Shown: positions 8,479 to 18,427, counted from the first letter of the stretch. The stretch: 64,000 nt of DNA from Pseudorhodobacter turbinis (GCF_005234135.1 NZ_CP039964.1:1178001-1242000); one strand, 5' to 3'. The notes: a model not told the origin generated them from the letters alone. Program-made: numbers and translations.

Positions 8479-9909
8479 ATGCAAACCGCCCTGCAAGATT
8501 TCGCTGCCAGCCTGCGACAGGATGACATCATCCAACAGCTGCGCGATGGCGTGATTGGTGAGGGGGCGGCGTTTGAAACACCTTTCGGCACCCAAAAGCT
8601 AGTCTATGCCGATTATGTTGCCTCGGGGCGGGCGCTGCGGCAGGTGGAAAACTTTGTGATGGAACGGGTGCTGCCGTTTTACGCCAACAGCCATACAGAA
8701 GCCTCCCATTGCGGCGGCGAGATGACCCGGATGCGCCGCGAGGCCCGCGCCCTGATTGCAGCGCATTGCGGCGCCGATGACAGCTATGCCACTGTCTTTG
8801 CCGGATCGGGGGCCACGGCGGGCCTGAACCGGCTCGTGCATCTTTTGGGTGTTGCAGATGCGAAAGAGCAGCCGCTCGTGCTGATCGGCCCCTATGAGCA
8901 TCACTCCAACATCCTGCCTTGGCGCGAATACGGGGCCGAGGTGATCGAGATCAATGAGGCCCCCAAGGGCGGGCCGGATCTGGCACAGCTTGAGGCGATC
9001 CTGAACGCCGCAAAGGGACGCCGGATTGTGGGCGCGTTTTCCGCCGCCTCCAATGTGACCGGCATTCTAACCGATACCGATGCGGTGACGCGGCTGCTCA
9101 AACGCTACGGCGCGATGGCAGTTTGGGATTATGCGGGCGGCGGGCCTTACCTTACGATTGATATGCGCGCGGGCACTGACGCGCACAAGGATGCGGTGGT
9201 TATTTCAGCCCATAAGTTTCCGGGCGGGCCGGGGGCGTCAGGGGTGATGATCGTGCGCAAGGGGGCCGTTTGTTGCAGCCGCATGTTCCAACCCGGCGGC
9301 GGAACGGTACGGTTTGTGTCGCCCACGGCACATGATTACAGCACCGACATCGCCACCCGAGAAGAGGCCGGAACCCCCAATGTCGTCGGCGATATTCGCG
9401 CGGCGCTGTGTTTTATGGTCAAAGCCGCCATTGGGCAGGCGCAACTGGATACACGCCATGCCGAACTGCGCCAGCGCGCGCTGGATGTTTGGAAAAAGAA
9501 CCCCAACCTTGAGCTGATGGGCAACAGCGATGCCCCTGCCCTGCCGATTTTCTCGTTTCGGGTACGGGACGGGGCGCGGGGGGGCTATTTGCACCACCAG
9601 CTCTTTACCCGTCTCTTGTCGGATGCTTACGGCATTCAGGCGCGTGGCGGCTGTGCTTGTGCCGGCCCCTATGCGCACCGTTTGCTTGGGATTGAACCGG
9701 CCGAATCCGAGACCATCCGTGCCGCTATCCAACGCGGCGAGGAAATGGAGAAGCCCGGCTGGACACGGCTTAACCTTTCGGCGCTGATGGATGATGCCAA
9801 GGCGGACCGTGTGATCAACGCGGTGGATGCGCTGGCACGCAACCCCTATCCGATGGCCGACCGCTATTGCTGCGATCAGGCCACGGCGCGGTTCCGGCCC
9901 GCCGCATAA
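8479..9909 (+). CDS. Class V aminotransferase (cysteine-desulfurase-like PLP enzyme)
   Basis: A 476-residue PLP enzyme of aminotransferase class V. The PLP lysine lies in VISAHKFPGGPGAS (Lys246 from this start), and the histidine pair YEHHSNILPW matches the SufS/NifS-like cofactor region. A C-terminal GGCACAG segment provides cysteines where desulfurases have their active-site loop. The protein is longer than a typical SufS (about 410). GGAG at 8469-8472 supports ATG 8479. It is divergent from an Lrp/AsnC regulator and far from any suf genes, so a role in amino-acid breakdown rather than Fe-S assembly is more likely. The exact substrate is unknown. Confidence 0.85.
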   Translation: MQTALQDFAASLRQDDIIQQLRDGVIGEGAAFETPFGTQKLVYADYVASGRALRQVENFVMERVLPFYANSHTEASHCGGEMTRMRREARALIAAHCGADDSYATVFAGSGATAGLNRLVHLLGVADAKEQPLVLIGPYEHHSNILPWREYGAEVIEINEAPKGGPDLAQLEAILNAAKGRRIVGAFSAASNVTGILTDTDAVTRLLKRYGAMAVWDYAGGGPYLTIDMRAGTDAHKDAVVISAHKFPGGPGASGVMIVRKGAVCCSRMFQPGGGTVRFVSPTAHDYSTDIATREEAGTPNVVGDIRAALCFMVKAAIGQAQLDTRHAELRQRALDVWKKNPNLELMGNSDAPALPIFSFRVRDGARGGYLHHQLFTRLLSDAYGIQARGGCACAGPYAHRLLGIEPAESETIRAAIQRGEEMEKPGWTRLNLSALMDDAKADRVINAVDALARNPYPMADRYCCDQATARFRPAA

Positions 9910-10027
9910 CCCTTTACAATCGCCGCGCATTGCCAGAGTCTTACACATGCCTTTTGGGTAAAGCTGGATTTTTTCCGGTACCCCCCTAGAACCAAGGGTC
10001 ACGTTGCAGCATGAAGTAAGAAGAAAC

Positions 10028-10780
<753 letters not shown>

Positions 10781-11590
10781 GTGCCTGCGCATCCTGCCAA
10801 ACGGCTAAAACGGGCCTTATCGTCACGTCCGGTCTCGGTGCTGATTTATCTGTCTGTCATGGCTGCCCTGATTGCGTCGGCGCTTAGGGGTGCCGAGGCG
10901 ATGGGCTATAACTGGCAATGGTACCGCATCCCGCAATACTTCTTTGACCATACCGAGGGCGGCATCACCTTGGGCGAGATCCCTTGGGGGCTGGTCGGCA
11001 CGATTACCCTGTCCACGCTCGCCTTCCTATTGGCGTTGGGTATCGGGCTGCTGGTGGCGCTTTTGCGGCTGTCGGAGCTGGTTATCGGGCGGGCCGTAGC
11101 GCGGGTGTTCTTGGAAATCGTCCGAAACATGCCGCTCTTGGTGCTGCTCTATGTGTTTTACTATGTGCTTGGCCCGATCTTCGGGATGGACCGTTATACC
11201 GCCAGCGTGCTTTGCCTTGCGGTATTCCACGGCGCGCTGATATCCGAGATCTTTCGCGGCGGCATCGCCTCTATTCCCGCAGGCCAGTGGGAGGCCGCGA
11301 AATCCATCGGCATGACCACAGGCCAGATTTATACCTATATCATCCTGCCGCAATCCATCCGCTTCATGCTGCCACCGATGACAAGCGAGGTGGTCAATGT
11401 GATCAAATCCTCAGCCATCGTCAGTGTGATCGCGGTGATGGAACTGACAACCGTGGGCCGCAACATCATTTCCGACACCTATATGAGTTTCGAGATTTGG
11501 TTTACGATTGCAGCGGTCTATATGATTGTTACGCTTATTATCTCGACCTTCGCCAGCTATCTGGAACGGCGTTATGCCGTACAGGACTGA
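10781..11590 (+). CDS. Polar amino-acid ABC transporter permease (first)
   Basis: A 269-residue inner-membrane permease with about five helices and the EAA loop (GQWEAAKSIGMTTGQIYTYI) that docks with the ATPase. The N-terminal segment with YNWQWYRIPQYFF before the core is shared by PAAT permeases of the BztB/AapQ type. The start is GTG 10781, immediately after the ATPase stop, so translation is coupled. It pairs with the second permease at 12493 to form a heterodimeric channel. Confidence 0.92.
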   Translation: MPAHPAKRLKRALSSRPVSVLIYLSVMAALIASALRGAEAMGYNWQWYRIPQYFFDHTEGGITLGEIPWGLVGTITLSTLAFLLALGIGLLVALLRLSELVIGRAVARVFLEIVRNMPLLVLLYVFYYVLGPIFGMDRYTASVLCLAVFHGALISEIFRGGIASIPAGQWEAAKSIGMTTGQIYTYIILPQSIRFMLPPMTSEVVNVIKSSAIVSVIAVMELTTVGRNIISDTYMSFEIWFTIAAVYMIVTLIISTFASYLERRYAVQD

Positions 11591-11613
11591 CACATAAAAA
11601 CGGAGCGCGCACG

Positions 11614-12447
11614 ATGAAACTGACAAGACGTATGATGACCGCCACGCTGGGGATGGCGCTTGCTGCCAGCCTTGCCCTGCCCGCAGCAGCACAAGACGCC
11701 CGCGCGGCCCTGTCGCAAACCAGCGTCATCGAGCAGATCAAGGAGAATGGCGTTATCAAAATCGGCCTTTCCGTCTTTGTGCCATGGTCGATGCGCGACA
11801 AGAAAGGCGATCTGATCGGGTTTGAGCTGGACGTAGGGCGCAAGCTGGCCGAAGATATGGGCGTAGATGTCGAATTCATCCCGACCGCTTGGGATGGCAT
11901 TGTGCCTGCGCTGGTCTCGGGCAAGTTCGACGTTATCATTTCCGGCATGTCGATCACGGCAGAGCGTAACCTGACCGTTAATTTCTCTGACCCCTACGCC
12001 TATTCCGGGCTGACCATCATGGCCAATAAGGCCATGACCGAAGGCATGACGCTGGAAGATTACAACAACAAGGACGTGACCTTTGCCGCCCGCCGCGGTG
12101 CCACACCCGCCACCGTTATCGCGCAACTCTTCCCCGAGGCAAACCTGCTGCTTTTCGATGAGGACAGCGCCGCGACACAAGAAGTGCTGAACGGCAATGC
12201 CCATGCCACGATGATGTCCGAGCCAAGCCCCTCGGATGCGGCGCGCGACTATCCCGAAACCATCAGCGTGCCCTTTGACAAGCCGTTTCTGGCGGCAGGC
12301 GAAGGGTTTGCCTACCGCAAGGGTGACCCGGATACGACCAACTTCTTCAACAACTGGATTGCCGTGAACTGGTCCAACGGCTGGTTGAAAGAGCGTAATG
12401 ATTATTGGTTCAAGGGCCGTGATTGGGCTGACCAAGTCGACCAGTAA
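11614..12447 (+). CDS. Amino-acid ABC transporter periplasmic substrate-binding protein
   Basis: A 277-residue SBP_bac_3 protein with a signal peptide (about 1-26, cleavage after LPAAA). The mature part has the family pattern: IKIGLSVFVPWSMRDKKGDL, then IGFELDVGRKLAEDMGV, then FDVIISGMSITAERN with ligand-contact residues. It delivers substrate to the permease pair encoded on both sides. It is unusual that the binding-protein gene lies between the two permease genes; most such operons put it first. The long upstream frame from 10984 is a shadow of the permease. Confidence 0.92.
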   Translation: MKLTRRMMTATLGMALAASLALPAAAQDARAALSQTSVIEQIKENGVIKIGLSVFVPWSMRDKKGDLIGFELDVGRKLAEDMGVDVEFIPTAWDGIVPALVSGKFDVIISGMSITAERNLTVNFSDPYAYSGLTIMANKAMTEGMTLEDYNNKDVTFAARRGATPATVIAQLFPEANLLLFDEDSAATQEVLNGNAHATMMSEPSPSDAARDYPETISVPFDKPFLAAGEGFAYRKGDPDTTNFFNNWIAVNWSNGWLKERNDYWFKGRDWADQVDQ

Positions 12448-12492
12448 GGCCATCGGCCCGGCTGTAAACGTCGGGCCAATTCGGGGGTGCCC

Positions 12493-13374
12493 ATGCGCCA
12501 CAAAAAACGCCAAAGACTGCAGTGGCTGGACTATCTGATCCTTGCCGTGATCATCACCTTTGCGGCGGTGATCTGGTTTCGCATATCGGGCGCGCTTAAC
12601 TATAACTGGCAATGGGACCGCATCCCCAATTACATCCTGCGTTGGGATGCCGATGAAGGGCGCTGGTTCACCAATCTTTTGCTGCAGGGGCTAATCAATA
12701 CCATACGGATTGCCGTTTATTCAGGCATTCTGGCGCTGGTGCTGGGGGTGAGTTTGGGCATTGCACGCACGGCGAATAACCTTGCGATACGGATGCTCGC
12801 GCGGACATATCTGGAATTATTGCGAAACATCCCGCCGGTCGTGGTGGTGTTTATCTTCTTCTTTTTCTTGTCCGAACAATTGATCGCCGCGTTGAATATG
12901 GAACGCTGGGCACGCGGTATTGCGCGACAAGATAACATCGCCCTGTGGGAGTTTTTCTTTGGCGATATGCGGCGATTTCCCTCGTTAATCTCGGGTGTGA
13001 TCGTGCTGGCGCTTTTTGAATCTGCCTTTGTCGGGGAAATTGTGCGCGCAGGCATCCAGTCCATCCCGCGCGGCCAACGCGAAGCCGCCCGCTCTATCGG
13101 GATGACTTGGACGGATGAGATGCGGTTCATCGTACTGCCTCAAGCCATGCGCAAGGTGCTGCCGCCGCTGTCGAACCAGTTTATCTCGCTGGTCAAGGAC
13201 AGCTCCATAATCTCGCTGATCTCGGTTCAGGAACTGACCTATAAAACGCTGGAACTTGTCGCCTCTACCCGTATGATATTTGAGGCGTGGATCACGACCG
13301 CATTGATGTATTTCGTGCTGTGTTACGGGCTATCGCTGCTGTTTCGGCGGCTGGAAACGGGTAAGGGGCGATAA
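12493..13374 (+). CDS. Polar amino-acid ABC transporter permease (second)
   Basis: A 293-residue permease with an EAA loop (GQREAARSIGMTWTDEMRF) and the same N-terminal YNWQWDRIPNYIL motif as the first permease, pointing to an old duplication. It has extra sequence between helices (RWARGIARQDNIALWEFF) absent from the partner. ATG 12493 is used; GTG 12487 is also possible. It is followed four bases later by tusA, which is probably on the same transcript. Confidence 0.91.
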   Translation: MRHKKRQRLQWLDYLILAVIITFAAVIWFRISGALNYNWQWDRIPNYILRWDADEGRWFTNLLLQGLINTIRIAVYSGILALVLGVSLGIARTANNLAIRMLARTYLELLRNIPPVVVVFIFFFFLSEQLIAALNMERWARGIARQDNIALWEFFFGDMRRFPSLISGVIVLALFESAFVGEIVRAGIQSIPRGQREAARSIGMTWTDEMRFIVLPQAMRKVLPPLSNQFISLVKDSSIISLISVQELTYKTLELVASTRMIFEAWITTALMYFVLCYGLSLLFRRLETGKGR

Positions 13375-13377
13375 GGG

Positions 13378-13605
13378 ATGGAGTGGGATCAAGAAGTTGA
13401 CGCCTGCGGGCTGCTTTGCCCGTTGCCGGTACTGCGGGCGCGCAAACGCTTGTTGGCGATGGCGCAGGGAGAGGTGTTGCGCCTGCGGGCAACCGACCCT
13501 GCCGCCGTGATCGACGTCCCGCATTTTTGCGCCGAGGCCGGTCACTCATTTTTGGGCGTAGAAGACGAAGACGGTGCCCAAACCTATTTGATCCGCAGGG
13601 GCTAA
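13378..13605 (+). CDS. TusA-family sulfurtransferase
   Basis: A 75-residue protein with the TusA/SirA fold signature: D-x-x-G-x-x-C-P-x-P near the N-terminus, here DACGLLCPLPVLRARK, with the persulfide-carrying Cys14. TusA proteins pass sulfur to tRNA thiolation, molybdenum-cofactor or other sulfur pathways. It starts three bases after the transporter operon and its 3' end overlaps the convergent mobA by 4 bp. Nearness to mobA is suggestive because TusA supports molybdenum cofactor use in some bacteria, but the genes are on opposite strands, so this is only a hint. Confidence 0.9.
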   Translation: MEWDQEVDACGLLCPLPVLRARKRLLAMAQGEVLRLRATDPAAVIDVPHFCAEAGHSFLGVEDEDGAQTYLIRRG

Positions 13606-14201
13606 GGGGTTAGCGCCGCCGCCTTTTCCAGATCCTCAGGCGTGTTGATGTTGAAAAACGGATCGAACGGTAGGGCGGCGAATGTGGCTGTGCCTGCCTC
13701 ATGGTTGGCAGCCCAAAGGCGAACCTTACGCAGACCGCCCTCCAGCGCATGACGCAGGTCATGGCGCAGCGCCGTTGGCCAAAGGCCGAATGTGGGCTGA
13801 AGATAGGTTCGTTCACCCGCCCTGCTTGCCGCAAGGCAAAGCCCACGGGGGCCTGCGTTTTGTTGCAACTGCGTTGCAAGCTGCGACGGGAAAAACGGGG
13901 TGTCCGCCGCCGCACTGATAACAGCAGGCGCACCAAGGGTTGCCGCCCAGTCCATCCCGGCCAGAATGCCCGCCAATGGGCCAAGGTTGTCTGGCAAAGG
14001 GTCGCCCAGCACCGGAAGGCCGAAGGCTTCAAAACGTGCAGGGTCACCATTGGCGTTGATCGCAATGGGCGCACATTGCGGCGCAAGCCGTGCGATGACA
14101 TGGGACAAGAGCGGCCGCCCTGCCAGCAAAAGCAACCCCTTATCCCCGCCGCCCATCCGCGTGGCTTTTCCACCTGCAAGAATGATGGCTGGAAGGGGCA
14201 T
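13602..14201 (-). CDS. mobA: Molybdenum cofactor guanylyltransferase
   Basis: A 199-residue nucleotidyltransferase that joins GMP to molybdopterin to form Mo-bis-MGD. The N-terminal GTP-binding motif (LAGGKATRMGGGDKGLL, about residues 9-25) and the downstream PLPDNLGPLAGILAGMDWA segment are typical of MobA. Length matches the family. The gene is convergent with tusA and followed upstream by the DMT permease in the same direction. Confidence 0.92.
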   Translation of the reverse strand: MPLPAIILAGGKATRMGGGDKGLLLLAGRPLLSHVIARLAPQCAPIAINANGDPARFEAFGLPVLGDPLPDNLGPLAGILAGMDWAATLGAPAVISAAADTPFFPSQLATQLQQNAGPRGLCLAASRAGERTYLQPTFGLWPTALRHDLRHALEGGLRKVRLWAANHEAGTATFAALPFDPFFNINTPEDLEKAAALTP

Positions 14202-14249
14202 GGGCAGAGCTCTTTCGGGTTGTTTGCAACAATAGATACGCGTTCTGGC

Positions 14250-15167
14250 CTAGATCGATGCGGGCACCTCTACCCGCCTGCGTTGCAGCATAAGGAAACG
14301 CTCTCTTCGCCAGATGTAAATTCCCGAGGCAATGATGATCGCGGTGCCGATCGCAGTGGCCCAGCTGGGCAGGTTGCCAAAAATGAAATACCCCGCTGCG
14401 GTCGCATATATCACCTGAATATAGGTCATCGGCGCAAGGTTCGAGGCATCTGCATAACGGTGTGCCGCAACCGCAATCGCATGCCCCGATGCGCCGAAAA
14501 CCCCAATCAGCCCCAGAACCGCCCAAGCCGATGCCGTTTCGGGCCAAACCCAAACCGACAGCCCGAAAGGAGTCAAAACGACCATCGCCAGCCCCGACGC
14601 CCAAAGCTGGCTGGTCGCGTTGCTCTCTACCCCTGCAAGCCGCCGCGTAAGCACGAAATAACCCGAAGCGCACATAAGCCCGCAAAATGACAGGGCCATT
14701 GCCGGATGAAACCCTGCACCCCATGGCTGCACCACCACCAAGACCCCGGCAAAGCCAACCAGAATGGCCATAACCCGCCGTCCCCCGACACGTTCCCCCA
14801 AAAACAGCACCGACATGATGGTGATCATAATCGGAGAGGAGAAGAAGATCGCGGTGGTAATCGTGATTGGCAGATACTTCAGCGCGGCAAAGTTGAACGC
14901 CGTGGTTCCCAGCAAGAGCGCCGCCCGCGCGGCCTGAAATCGTGGTGCATGGGATCGAAACACCCCCATGCCCTCACGCGGAATGCAGATCAGGCTTGCG
15001 AGCAGAAAGTGCACGGAAAAGCGTACAAAAACCACCTGAAGAACCGGCAGCCCCGCCAAAAGCAGCCATTTTGCCGAAGTGTCCGTCGCGGTGAAAATCG
15101 CCAGCGCCACACACATGCCGCCAAGGCCGAACATCGGATTATCTACGCGCGCTTGAGGGGGCCGCAT
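14250..15167 (-). CDS. EamA-type DMT-superfamily permease
   Basis: A 305-residue inner-membrane protein with about ten helices in two EamA repeats, as in drug/metabolite transporters such as RhaT or YdcZ relatives. The N-terminal repeat holds the conserved KWLLLAGLPVLQVVFVRF segment. The substrate is unknown. The start at 15167 overlaps the stop of a small upstream gene (TAATG), so it is probably translated together with it. The open frame beyond 15167 belongs to another frame of that small gene. Confidence 0.88.
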   Translation of the reverse strand: MRPPQARVDNPMFGLGGMCVALAIFTATDTSAKWLLLAGLPVLQVVFVRFSVHFLLASLICIPREGMGVFRSHAPRFQAARAALLLGTTAFNFAALKYLPITITTAIFFSSPIMITIMSVLFLGERVGGRRVMAILVGFAGVLVVVQPWGAGFHPAMALSFCGLMCASGYFVLTRRLAGVESNATSQLWASGLAMVVLTPFGLSVWVWPETASAWAVLGLIGVFGASGHAIAVAAHRYADASNLAPMTYIQVIYATAAGYFIFGNLPSWATAIGTAIIIASGIYIWRRERFLMLQRRRVEVPASI

Positions 15168-15463
15168 TATGACACCTCGACCATATTGCCGCTCAGACAG
15201 TAGGGCGAACCCCCCATAATATCCGAGCCCTGAGGGTTCGTGCCGCCCAAACAGAGCCGCATGCGATTGCCCGCATTTACAGGCTGCCACAGATTAAACA
15301 TCATAAACTCCCCCCATCTCTCGGGCAACGTATGGGGTTTGTTCGGATGACTCCATAGGGGATCGCCTTTTCGCCAAACAAGATGGTTGTGAGCCATGTA
15401 TGGGTGCCCCTGTTGGTGCAAGAAATGTCTGACCTGTTTGAGTGTGTGATCAGAGGCGATCAT
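15167..15463 (-). CDS. Small protein of unknown function coupled to the DMT permease
   Basis: A 98-residue soluble protein I do not recognise. Support for it being real: an AGAGG ribosome site about eight bases before the ATG, a stop sharing one base with the permease start (TAATG), and normal-looking codons. The middle has tryptophan- and proline-rich sequence (WRKGDPLWSHPNKP, then FMMFNLWQPVNAGNRM) and the end is glycine-rich. No signal peptide or membrane helix is seen. It is the last intact gene before the IS graveyard and probably belonged to a longer operon now cut upstream. Confidence 0.5.
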   Translation of the reverse strand: MIASDHTLKQVRHFLHQQGHPYMAHNHLVWRKGDPLWSHPNKPHTLPERWGEFMMFNLWQPVNAGNRMRLCLGGTNPQGSDIMGGSPYCLSGNMVEVS

Positions 15464-15522
15464 GTATCAGGCCTCTCATTGCGGCGATTGACACAGCAGC
15501 GGGGCAGATCACCGCATCAAAC

Positions 15523-15657
15523 TTATAGGCCTCGCTCGGCATCAGAAAGCCGTACGATGAGAGCGGCGCTGTTCCCAGCTCTTACCTCGGATCCGACCGC
15601 GAAGGCATTGAGTTCGACGCATTCGTATTTCGGTGCGGGGTCCCTCGGCTCAGCAAG
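15523..15657 (-). pseudogene. 3' remnant of an unknown gene cut by an IS3 remnant
   Basis: About 44 codons stay open and read like a protein end (LAEPRDPAPKYECVELNAFA, then VGSEVRAGNSAALIVRLSDA) before a TAA at 15523-15525. Upstream the sequence changes abruptly into IS3-family transposase sequence. It lies in the same direction as the 98-residue gene and the DMT permease, 60 bases ahead of the former, so it is probably the tail of a third gene of that operon. I do not recognise the family. Confidence 0.4.
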
Positions 15658-15835
15658 CACCAGAGCTGATTGGGTCGGGTGATAGGCAAGTCCCTGAGTA
15701 GGTACGGATAGATTCTGTGTTCAAGATGCTCTTTCGCGGGTCTTCGGCTCCCGGTAGATCGTCACCAGCAACATCATCCTTCTCAGCCGCTGCACCCGAT
15801 GACCTCTGCATTTGCGGCGGCCGAGCATTTGCCTT
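15650..15835 (-). mobile_element. Decayed IS3-family transposase (OrfB) fragment
   Basis: On the minus strand two frames give conserved IS3 OrfB sequence: RVQRLRRMMLLVTIYREPKT, then after a frameshift EHRIYPYLLRDLPITRPNQL followed by W. In intact IS3 OrfB these lie just before the catalytic DDE domain. The catalytic domain is missing because the sequence breaks at about 15655. It is clearly a dead fragment with stops and frameshifts. Confidence 0.7.
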
Positions 15836-15837
15836 AA

Positions 15838-16179
15838 TTGACTCCCTTCGGCACAACGACGCCGTATTCGGCTCGATAGCCGCGCAGCCCGTTCATCGTC
15901 TGAGTGCGCCGACGGATAAATATCTGTCGTGTTCAGAACAACATGGCACGCGCCTGCTGAGTCTCAGATTTCAACAAACGAACCCATCAGTAACACCGTT
16001 CTTTTGTCTTTTTGCAAACGGGCTCACATAGTTCGGTGCAATCCGTCGCCCAAATGGCATATCTTCTCAATCTCGCGGCCCCAACAATGAGCCGTAGGTC
16101 AGGCCTGCATCGCAACTGTGCTCTTGGCTCATAAATGCAAGACGCTGAACACGCGTTTTGCAAGGTCTATGCCGTTCAT
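15838..16179 (-). mobile_element. Decayed IS110-family transposase remnant
   Basis: Reading leftward from an ATG at 16179 the pieces MNGIDLAKRVFSV, PTAHCWGREIEK, RRIAPNYVSPFAKRQKN, then QQARAMLF and MNGLRGYRAEYGVVVPKG appear in the order of the N-terminal half of IS110 DEDD transposases. They are separated by stops and at least two frame changes. IS110 proteins have the D-x-A-K motif seen here as GIDLAK. The C-terminal half is gone and IS3 remnant sequence follows, showing nested or sequential insertions. Confidence 0.75.
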
Positions 16180-16332
16180 GGTAAACGCTAGCATGGAGCC
16201 CCTCCCTTAGAGTGATGTCTTCCGAAAACACCACAGAGGCACATCACCGATGCCCGCAGGTGGCGGGACACACGTCATGCACGAAATACTTTACGTAAAA
16301 CCATCAAAAGCAGAAATACCTTCCGCACAACC

Positions 16333-16361
16333 TTGTGACAAAAGGATTTTAGGCATAGATT
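16333..16361 (+). promoter_or_regulatory. Candidate sigma-70-type promoter for the nucleotide-sugar dehydratase gene
   Basis: TTGTGA (16333-16338) and TAGATT (16356-16361) are 17 bases apart, a good housekeeping layout, and lie about 60 bases before the gene start. It is located right after the IS graveyard. This is a pattern match only. Confidence 0.35.
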
Positions 16362-16420
16362 CTACCCATCGCGGATTCACGTTATGAATATCAAGTCGCA
16401 TTTTGCTCCGCAAAATCGCT

Positions 16421-18337
16421 ATGAGGATGCCGATGCCGCTCATACGTCCACCGTTGTTCAAGATCGTCGACAGGATGTCGCGGCCGCAAAAGAAGGCTTT
16501 TCTGTCCTTGGTGGATATCATCCTCGCACCGGTTGCGTATTTGATCTCTGCTGCGGTGCTATACAACAGTTTTCCAGGCCTGACATTCGTGCAGGGCAAC
16601 TGGATTTCACTGGCAGTTCTGGCGGCACTGGCCGGCGGCTTTTCCCTTGCCCTGAAATTGCAGAATATCAAGCTGAATGCTTACGAATCCGGTGGCATCC
16701 TGCGAACAGGGATCATGGCTCTGCTGGTGACTTTCTCCTTTGCGGCGATCATGGCCTTCACTAACTTACAGATGCCCCGGATCGGGATTATCCTGTTTGG
16801 GCTGGTGTTTTTCCTTGGCACCGTCGGCACGCGGTTCGCGTTATTGCATATCTTGCTGTGGGTGCTGCGCGAAGGTCGGATGCGCCGCCGTGTGTTGATC
16901 TATGGTGCCGGGCCAACTGGTATGCAGCTTCTGGCCGCGCTGCGGTCGCATGACAGCATTTTGCCGGTCGCCTTTGTTGACGACAATCCAGGCCTGCACG
17001 GGATATCGGCGGGCGGCCTTAGGATTTATGGCTCGGAATGGATTCTGGATCTGGCCGCCCGACTGGAAGTAGACCGTGTTTTGCTGGCCATGCCGTCAGT
17101 TTCCCCGCCCAAGCTGGAACAGATCGCCCGCAGGCTTCAGGTGATGGGCCTGACGGTGATGACAGTGCCCTCATTCGCGCAGCTTGTCGGGGTGGAACGT
17201 TTGGTCGATACGCTTACCCCTGTATCGCCGGCCTCGTTTCTGGGCCGCGAGCAGCTTGACGATGATATGTTTCCGGGGGGCTCATCCTATCAAGACCGCG
17301 TTGTGCTGGTCACGGGCGCAGGCGGCTCTATCGGCTCGGCGCTGTGCCGTCAGCTTCTGGCTGGCAGGCCCGACTGTATCGTCTTGTTCGAGTTCAGCGA
17401 GATCGCGCTCTACACCATTGAACGCAAACTGATTGAAATGAGCGTTGGCACGAATACCCGTATCGTGGCCGTTCTCGGCTCTGTCAACGACAGCCGCATG
17501 ACACGCATGGTGATGACCGATCATAAGGTGGATATCGTGCTGCACGCCGCCGCCTACAAGCATGTCCCATTGGTAGAGGCAAACCCGATTGCGGGGCTGG
17601 CCAATAACGTGCTGGGCACACGCACCCTTGCCGATGCCGCGCATGAAACCGGCGTCAAGAAGTTCGTTCTGATCTCCACCGATAAGGCCGTACGCCCAAC
17701 CAATGTCATGGGCGCATCAAAGCGTCTGGCTGAGCTTGTGGTGCAAGATCTGGCCAAGCGGTCGCAAGGCACCGCCTTTTCCATCGTGCGGTTTGGCAAT
17801 GTTCTGGGGTCCTCCGGCTCTGTCATTCCGCTGTTCAAAGAGCAGATCGCCAAAGGTGGCCCCATCACCCTGACGCATGAAGATGTCACCCGCTATTTCA
17901 TGACCATCACCGAGGCCGCGCGGCTGGTTTTGCTGGCGGGCTCTTATGCCGATCGCCAATTCGGTGGCAATGTCTTTGTGCTTGATATGGGGGAGCCGGT
18001 GAAAATCCGCGATCTGGCCCGTCAGATGATCGAGGCGGCAGGTTTCAGCGTACGCGACGCAGATCACCCGAACGGCGATATAGAGATTGCCGTCACAGGC
18101 CTGCGGCCCGGTGAAAAGCTATTTGAGGAATTGCTGATCGGGGAAGGCCTGCTGACCACCCCCCATCCGAAGATCCTGCGCGCACAAGAGGGCAGCCTGA
18201 CGGAATTACAGATGGCAACGGCCTTGCGCAGCCTGCGGGCTGCCGTCGCAACAGGTTCCGCAACCGAAGCCCTTGGCGTCATCAGCACCTATGTTGAGGA
18301 ATACGCCCCGCCCCATAAGACGGCTATTGCGCAATAA
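16421..18337 (+). CDS. Membrane-anchored nucleotide-sugar 4,6-dehydratase (WbpM/PglF/CapD-like)
   Basis: A protein of about 638 residues. Four N-terminal membrane helices are followed by a Rossmann segment (VLIYGAGPTGMQLLAAL, about 164-174) and then the catalytic SDR domain with NAD motif VTGAGGSIGSALCRQL (about 297-312). The WbpM-type catalytic region is present: YKHVPLVEANP, then STDKAVRPTNVMGASKR, with lysine but no classical Tyr-x-x-x-Lys. Such enzymes make 4-keto-6-deoxy sugars from UDP-GlcNAc for surface polysaccharide or protein glycans. No other polysaccharide genes are next to it. Several starts are possible (TTG 16403, ATG 16421, 16427, 16433). Confidence 0.9.
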   Translation: MRMPMPLIRPPLFKIVDRMSRPQKKAFLSLVDIILAPVAYLISAAVLYNSFPGLTFVQGNWISLAVLAALAGGFSLALKLQNIKLNAYESGGILRTGIMALLVTFSFAAIMAFTNLQMPRIGIILFGLVFFLGTVGTRFALLHILLWVLREGRMRRRVLIYGAGPTGMQLLAALRSHDSILPVAFVDDNPGLHGISAGGLRIYGSEWILDLAARLEVDRVLLAMPSVSPPKLEQIARRLQVMGLTVMTVPSFAQLVGVERLVDTLTPVSPASFLGREQLDDDMFPGGSSYQDRVVLVTGAGGSIGSALCRQLLAGRPDCIVLFEFSEIALYTIERKLIEMSVGTNTRIVAVLGSVNDSRMTRMVMTDHKVDIVLHAAAYKHVPLVEANPIAGLANNVLGTRTLADAAHETGVKKFVLISTDKAVRPTNVMGASKRLAELVVQDLAKRSQGTAFSIVRFGNVLGSSGSVIPLFKEQIAKGGPITLTHEDVTRYFMTITEAARLVLLAGSYADRQFGGNVFVLDMGEPVKIRDLARQMIEAAGFSVRDADHPNGDIEIAVTGLRPGEKLFEELLIGEGLLTTPHPKILRAQEGSLTELQMATALRSLRAAVATGSATEALGVISTYVEEYAPPHKTAIAQ

Positions 18338-18427
18338 ACGCGGCGCCGTGCAATCGACATCAAGGCCCGACTGCGTTAACCAAGGCTGAGGTTTGAGCAC
18401 GCACAAAAGAACGGAACAATACCCCGG

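Noticed and set aside
10984..11613. Extension of the substrate-binding-protein frame
   Set aside because: It is another frame of the upstream permease; the signal peptide starts at 11614.
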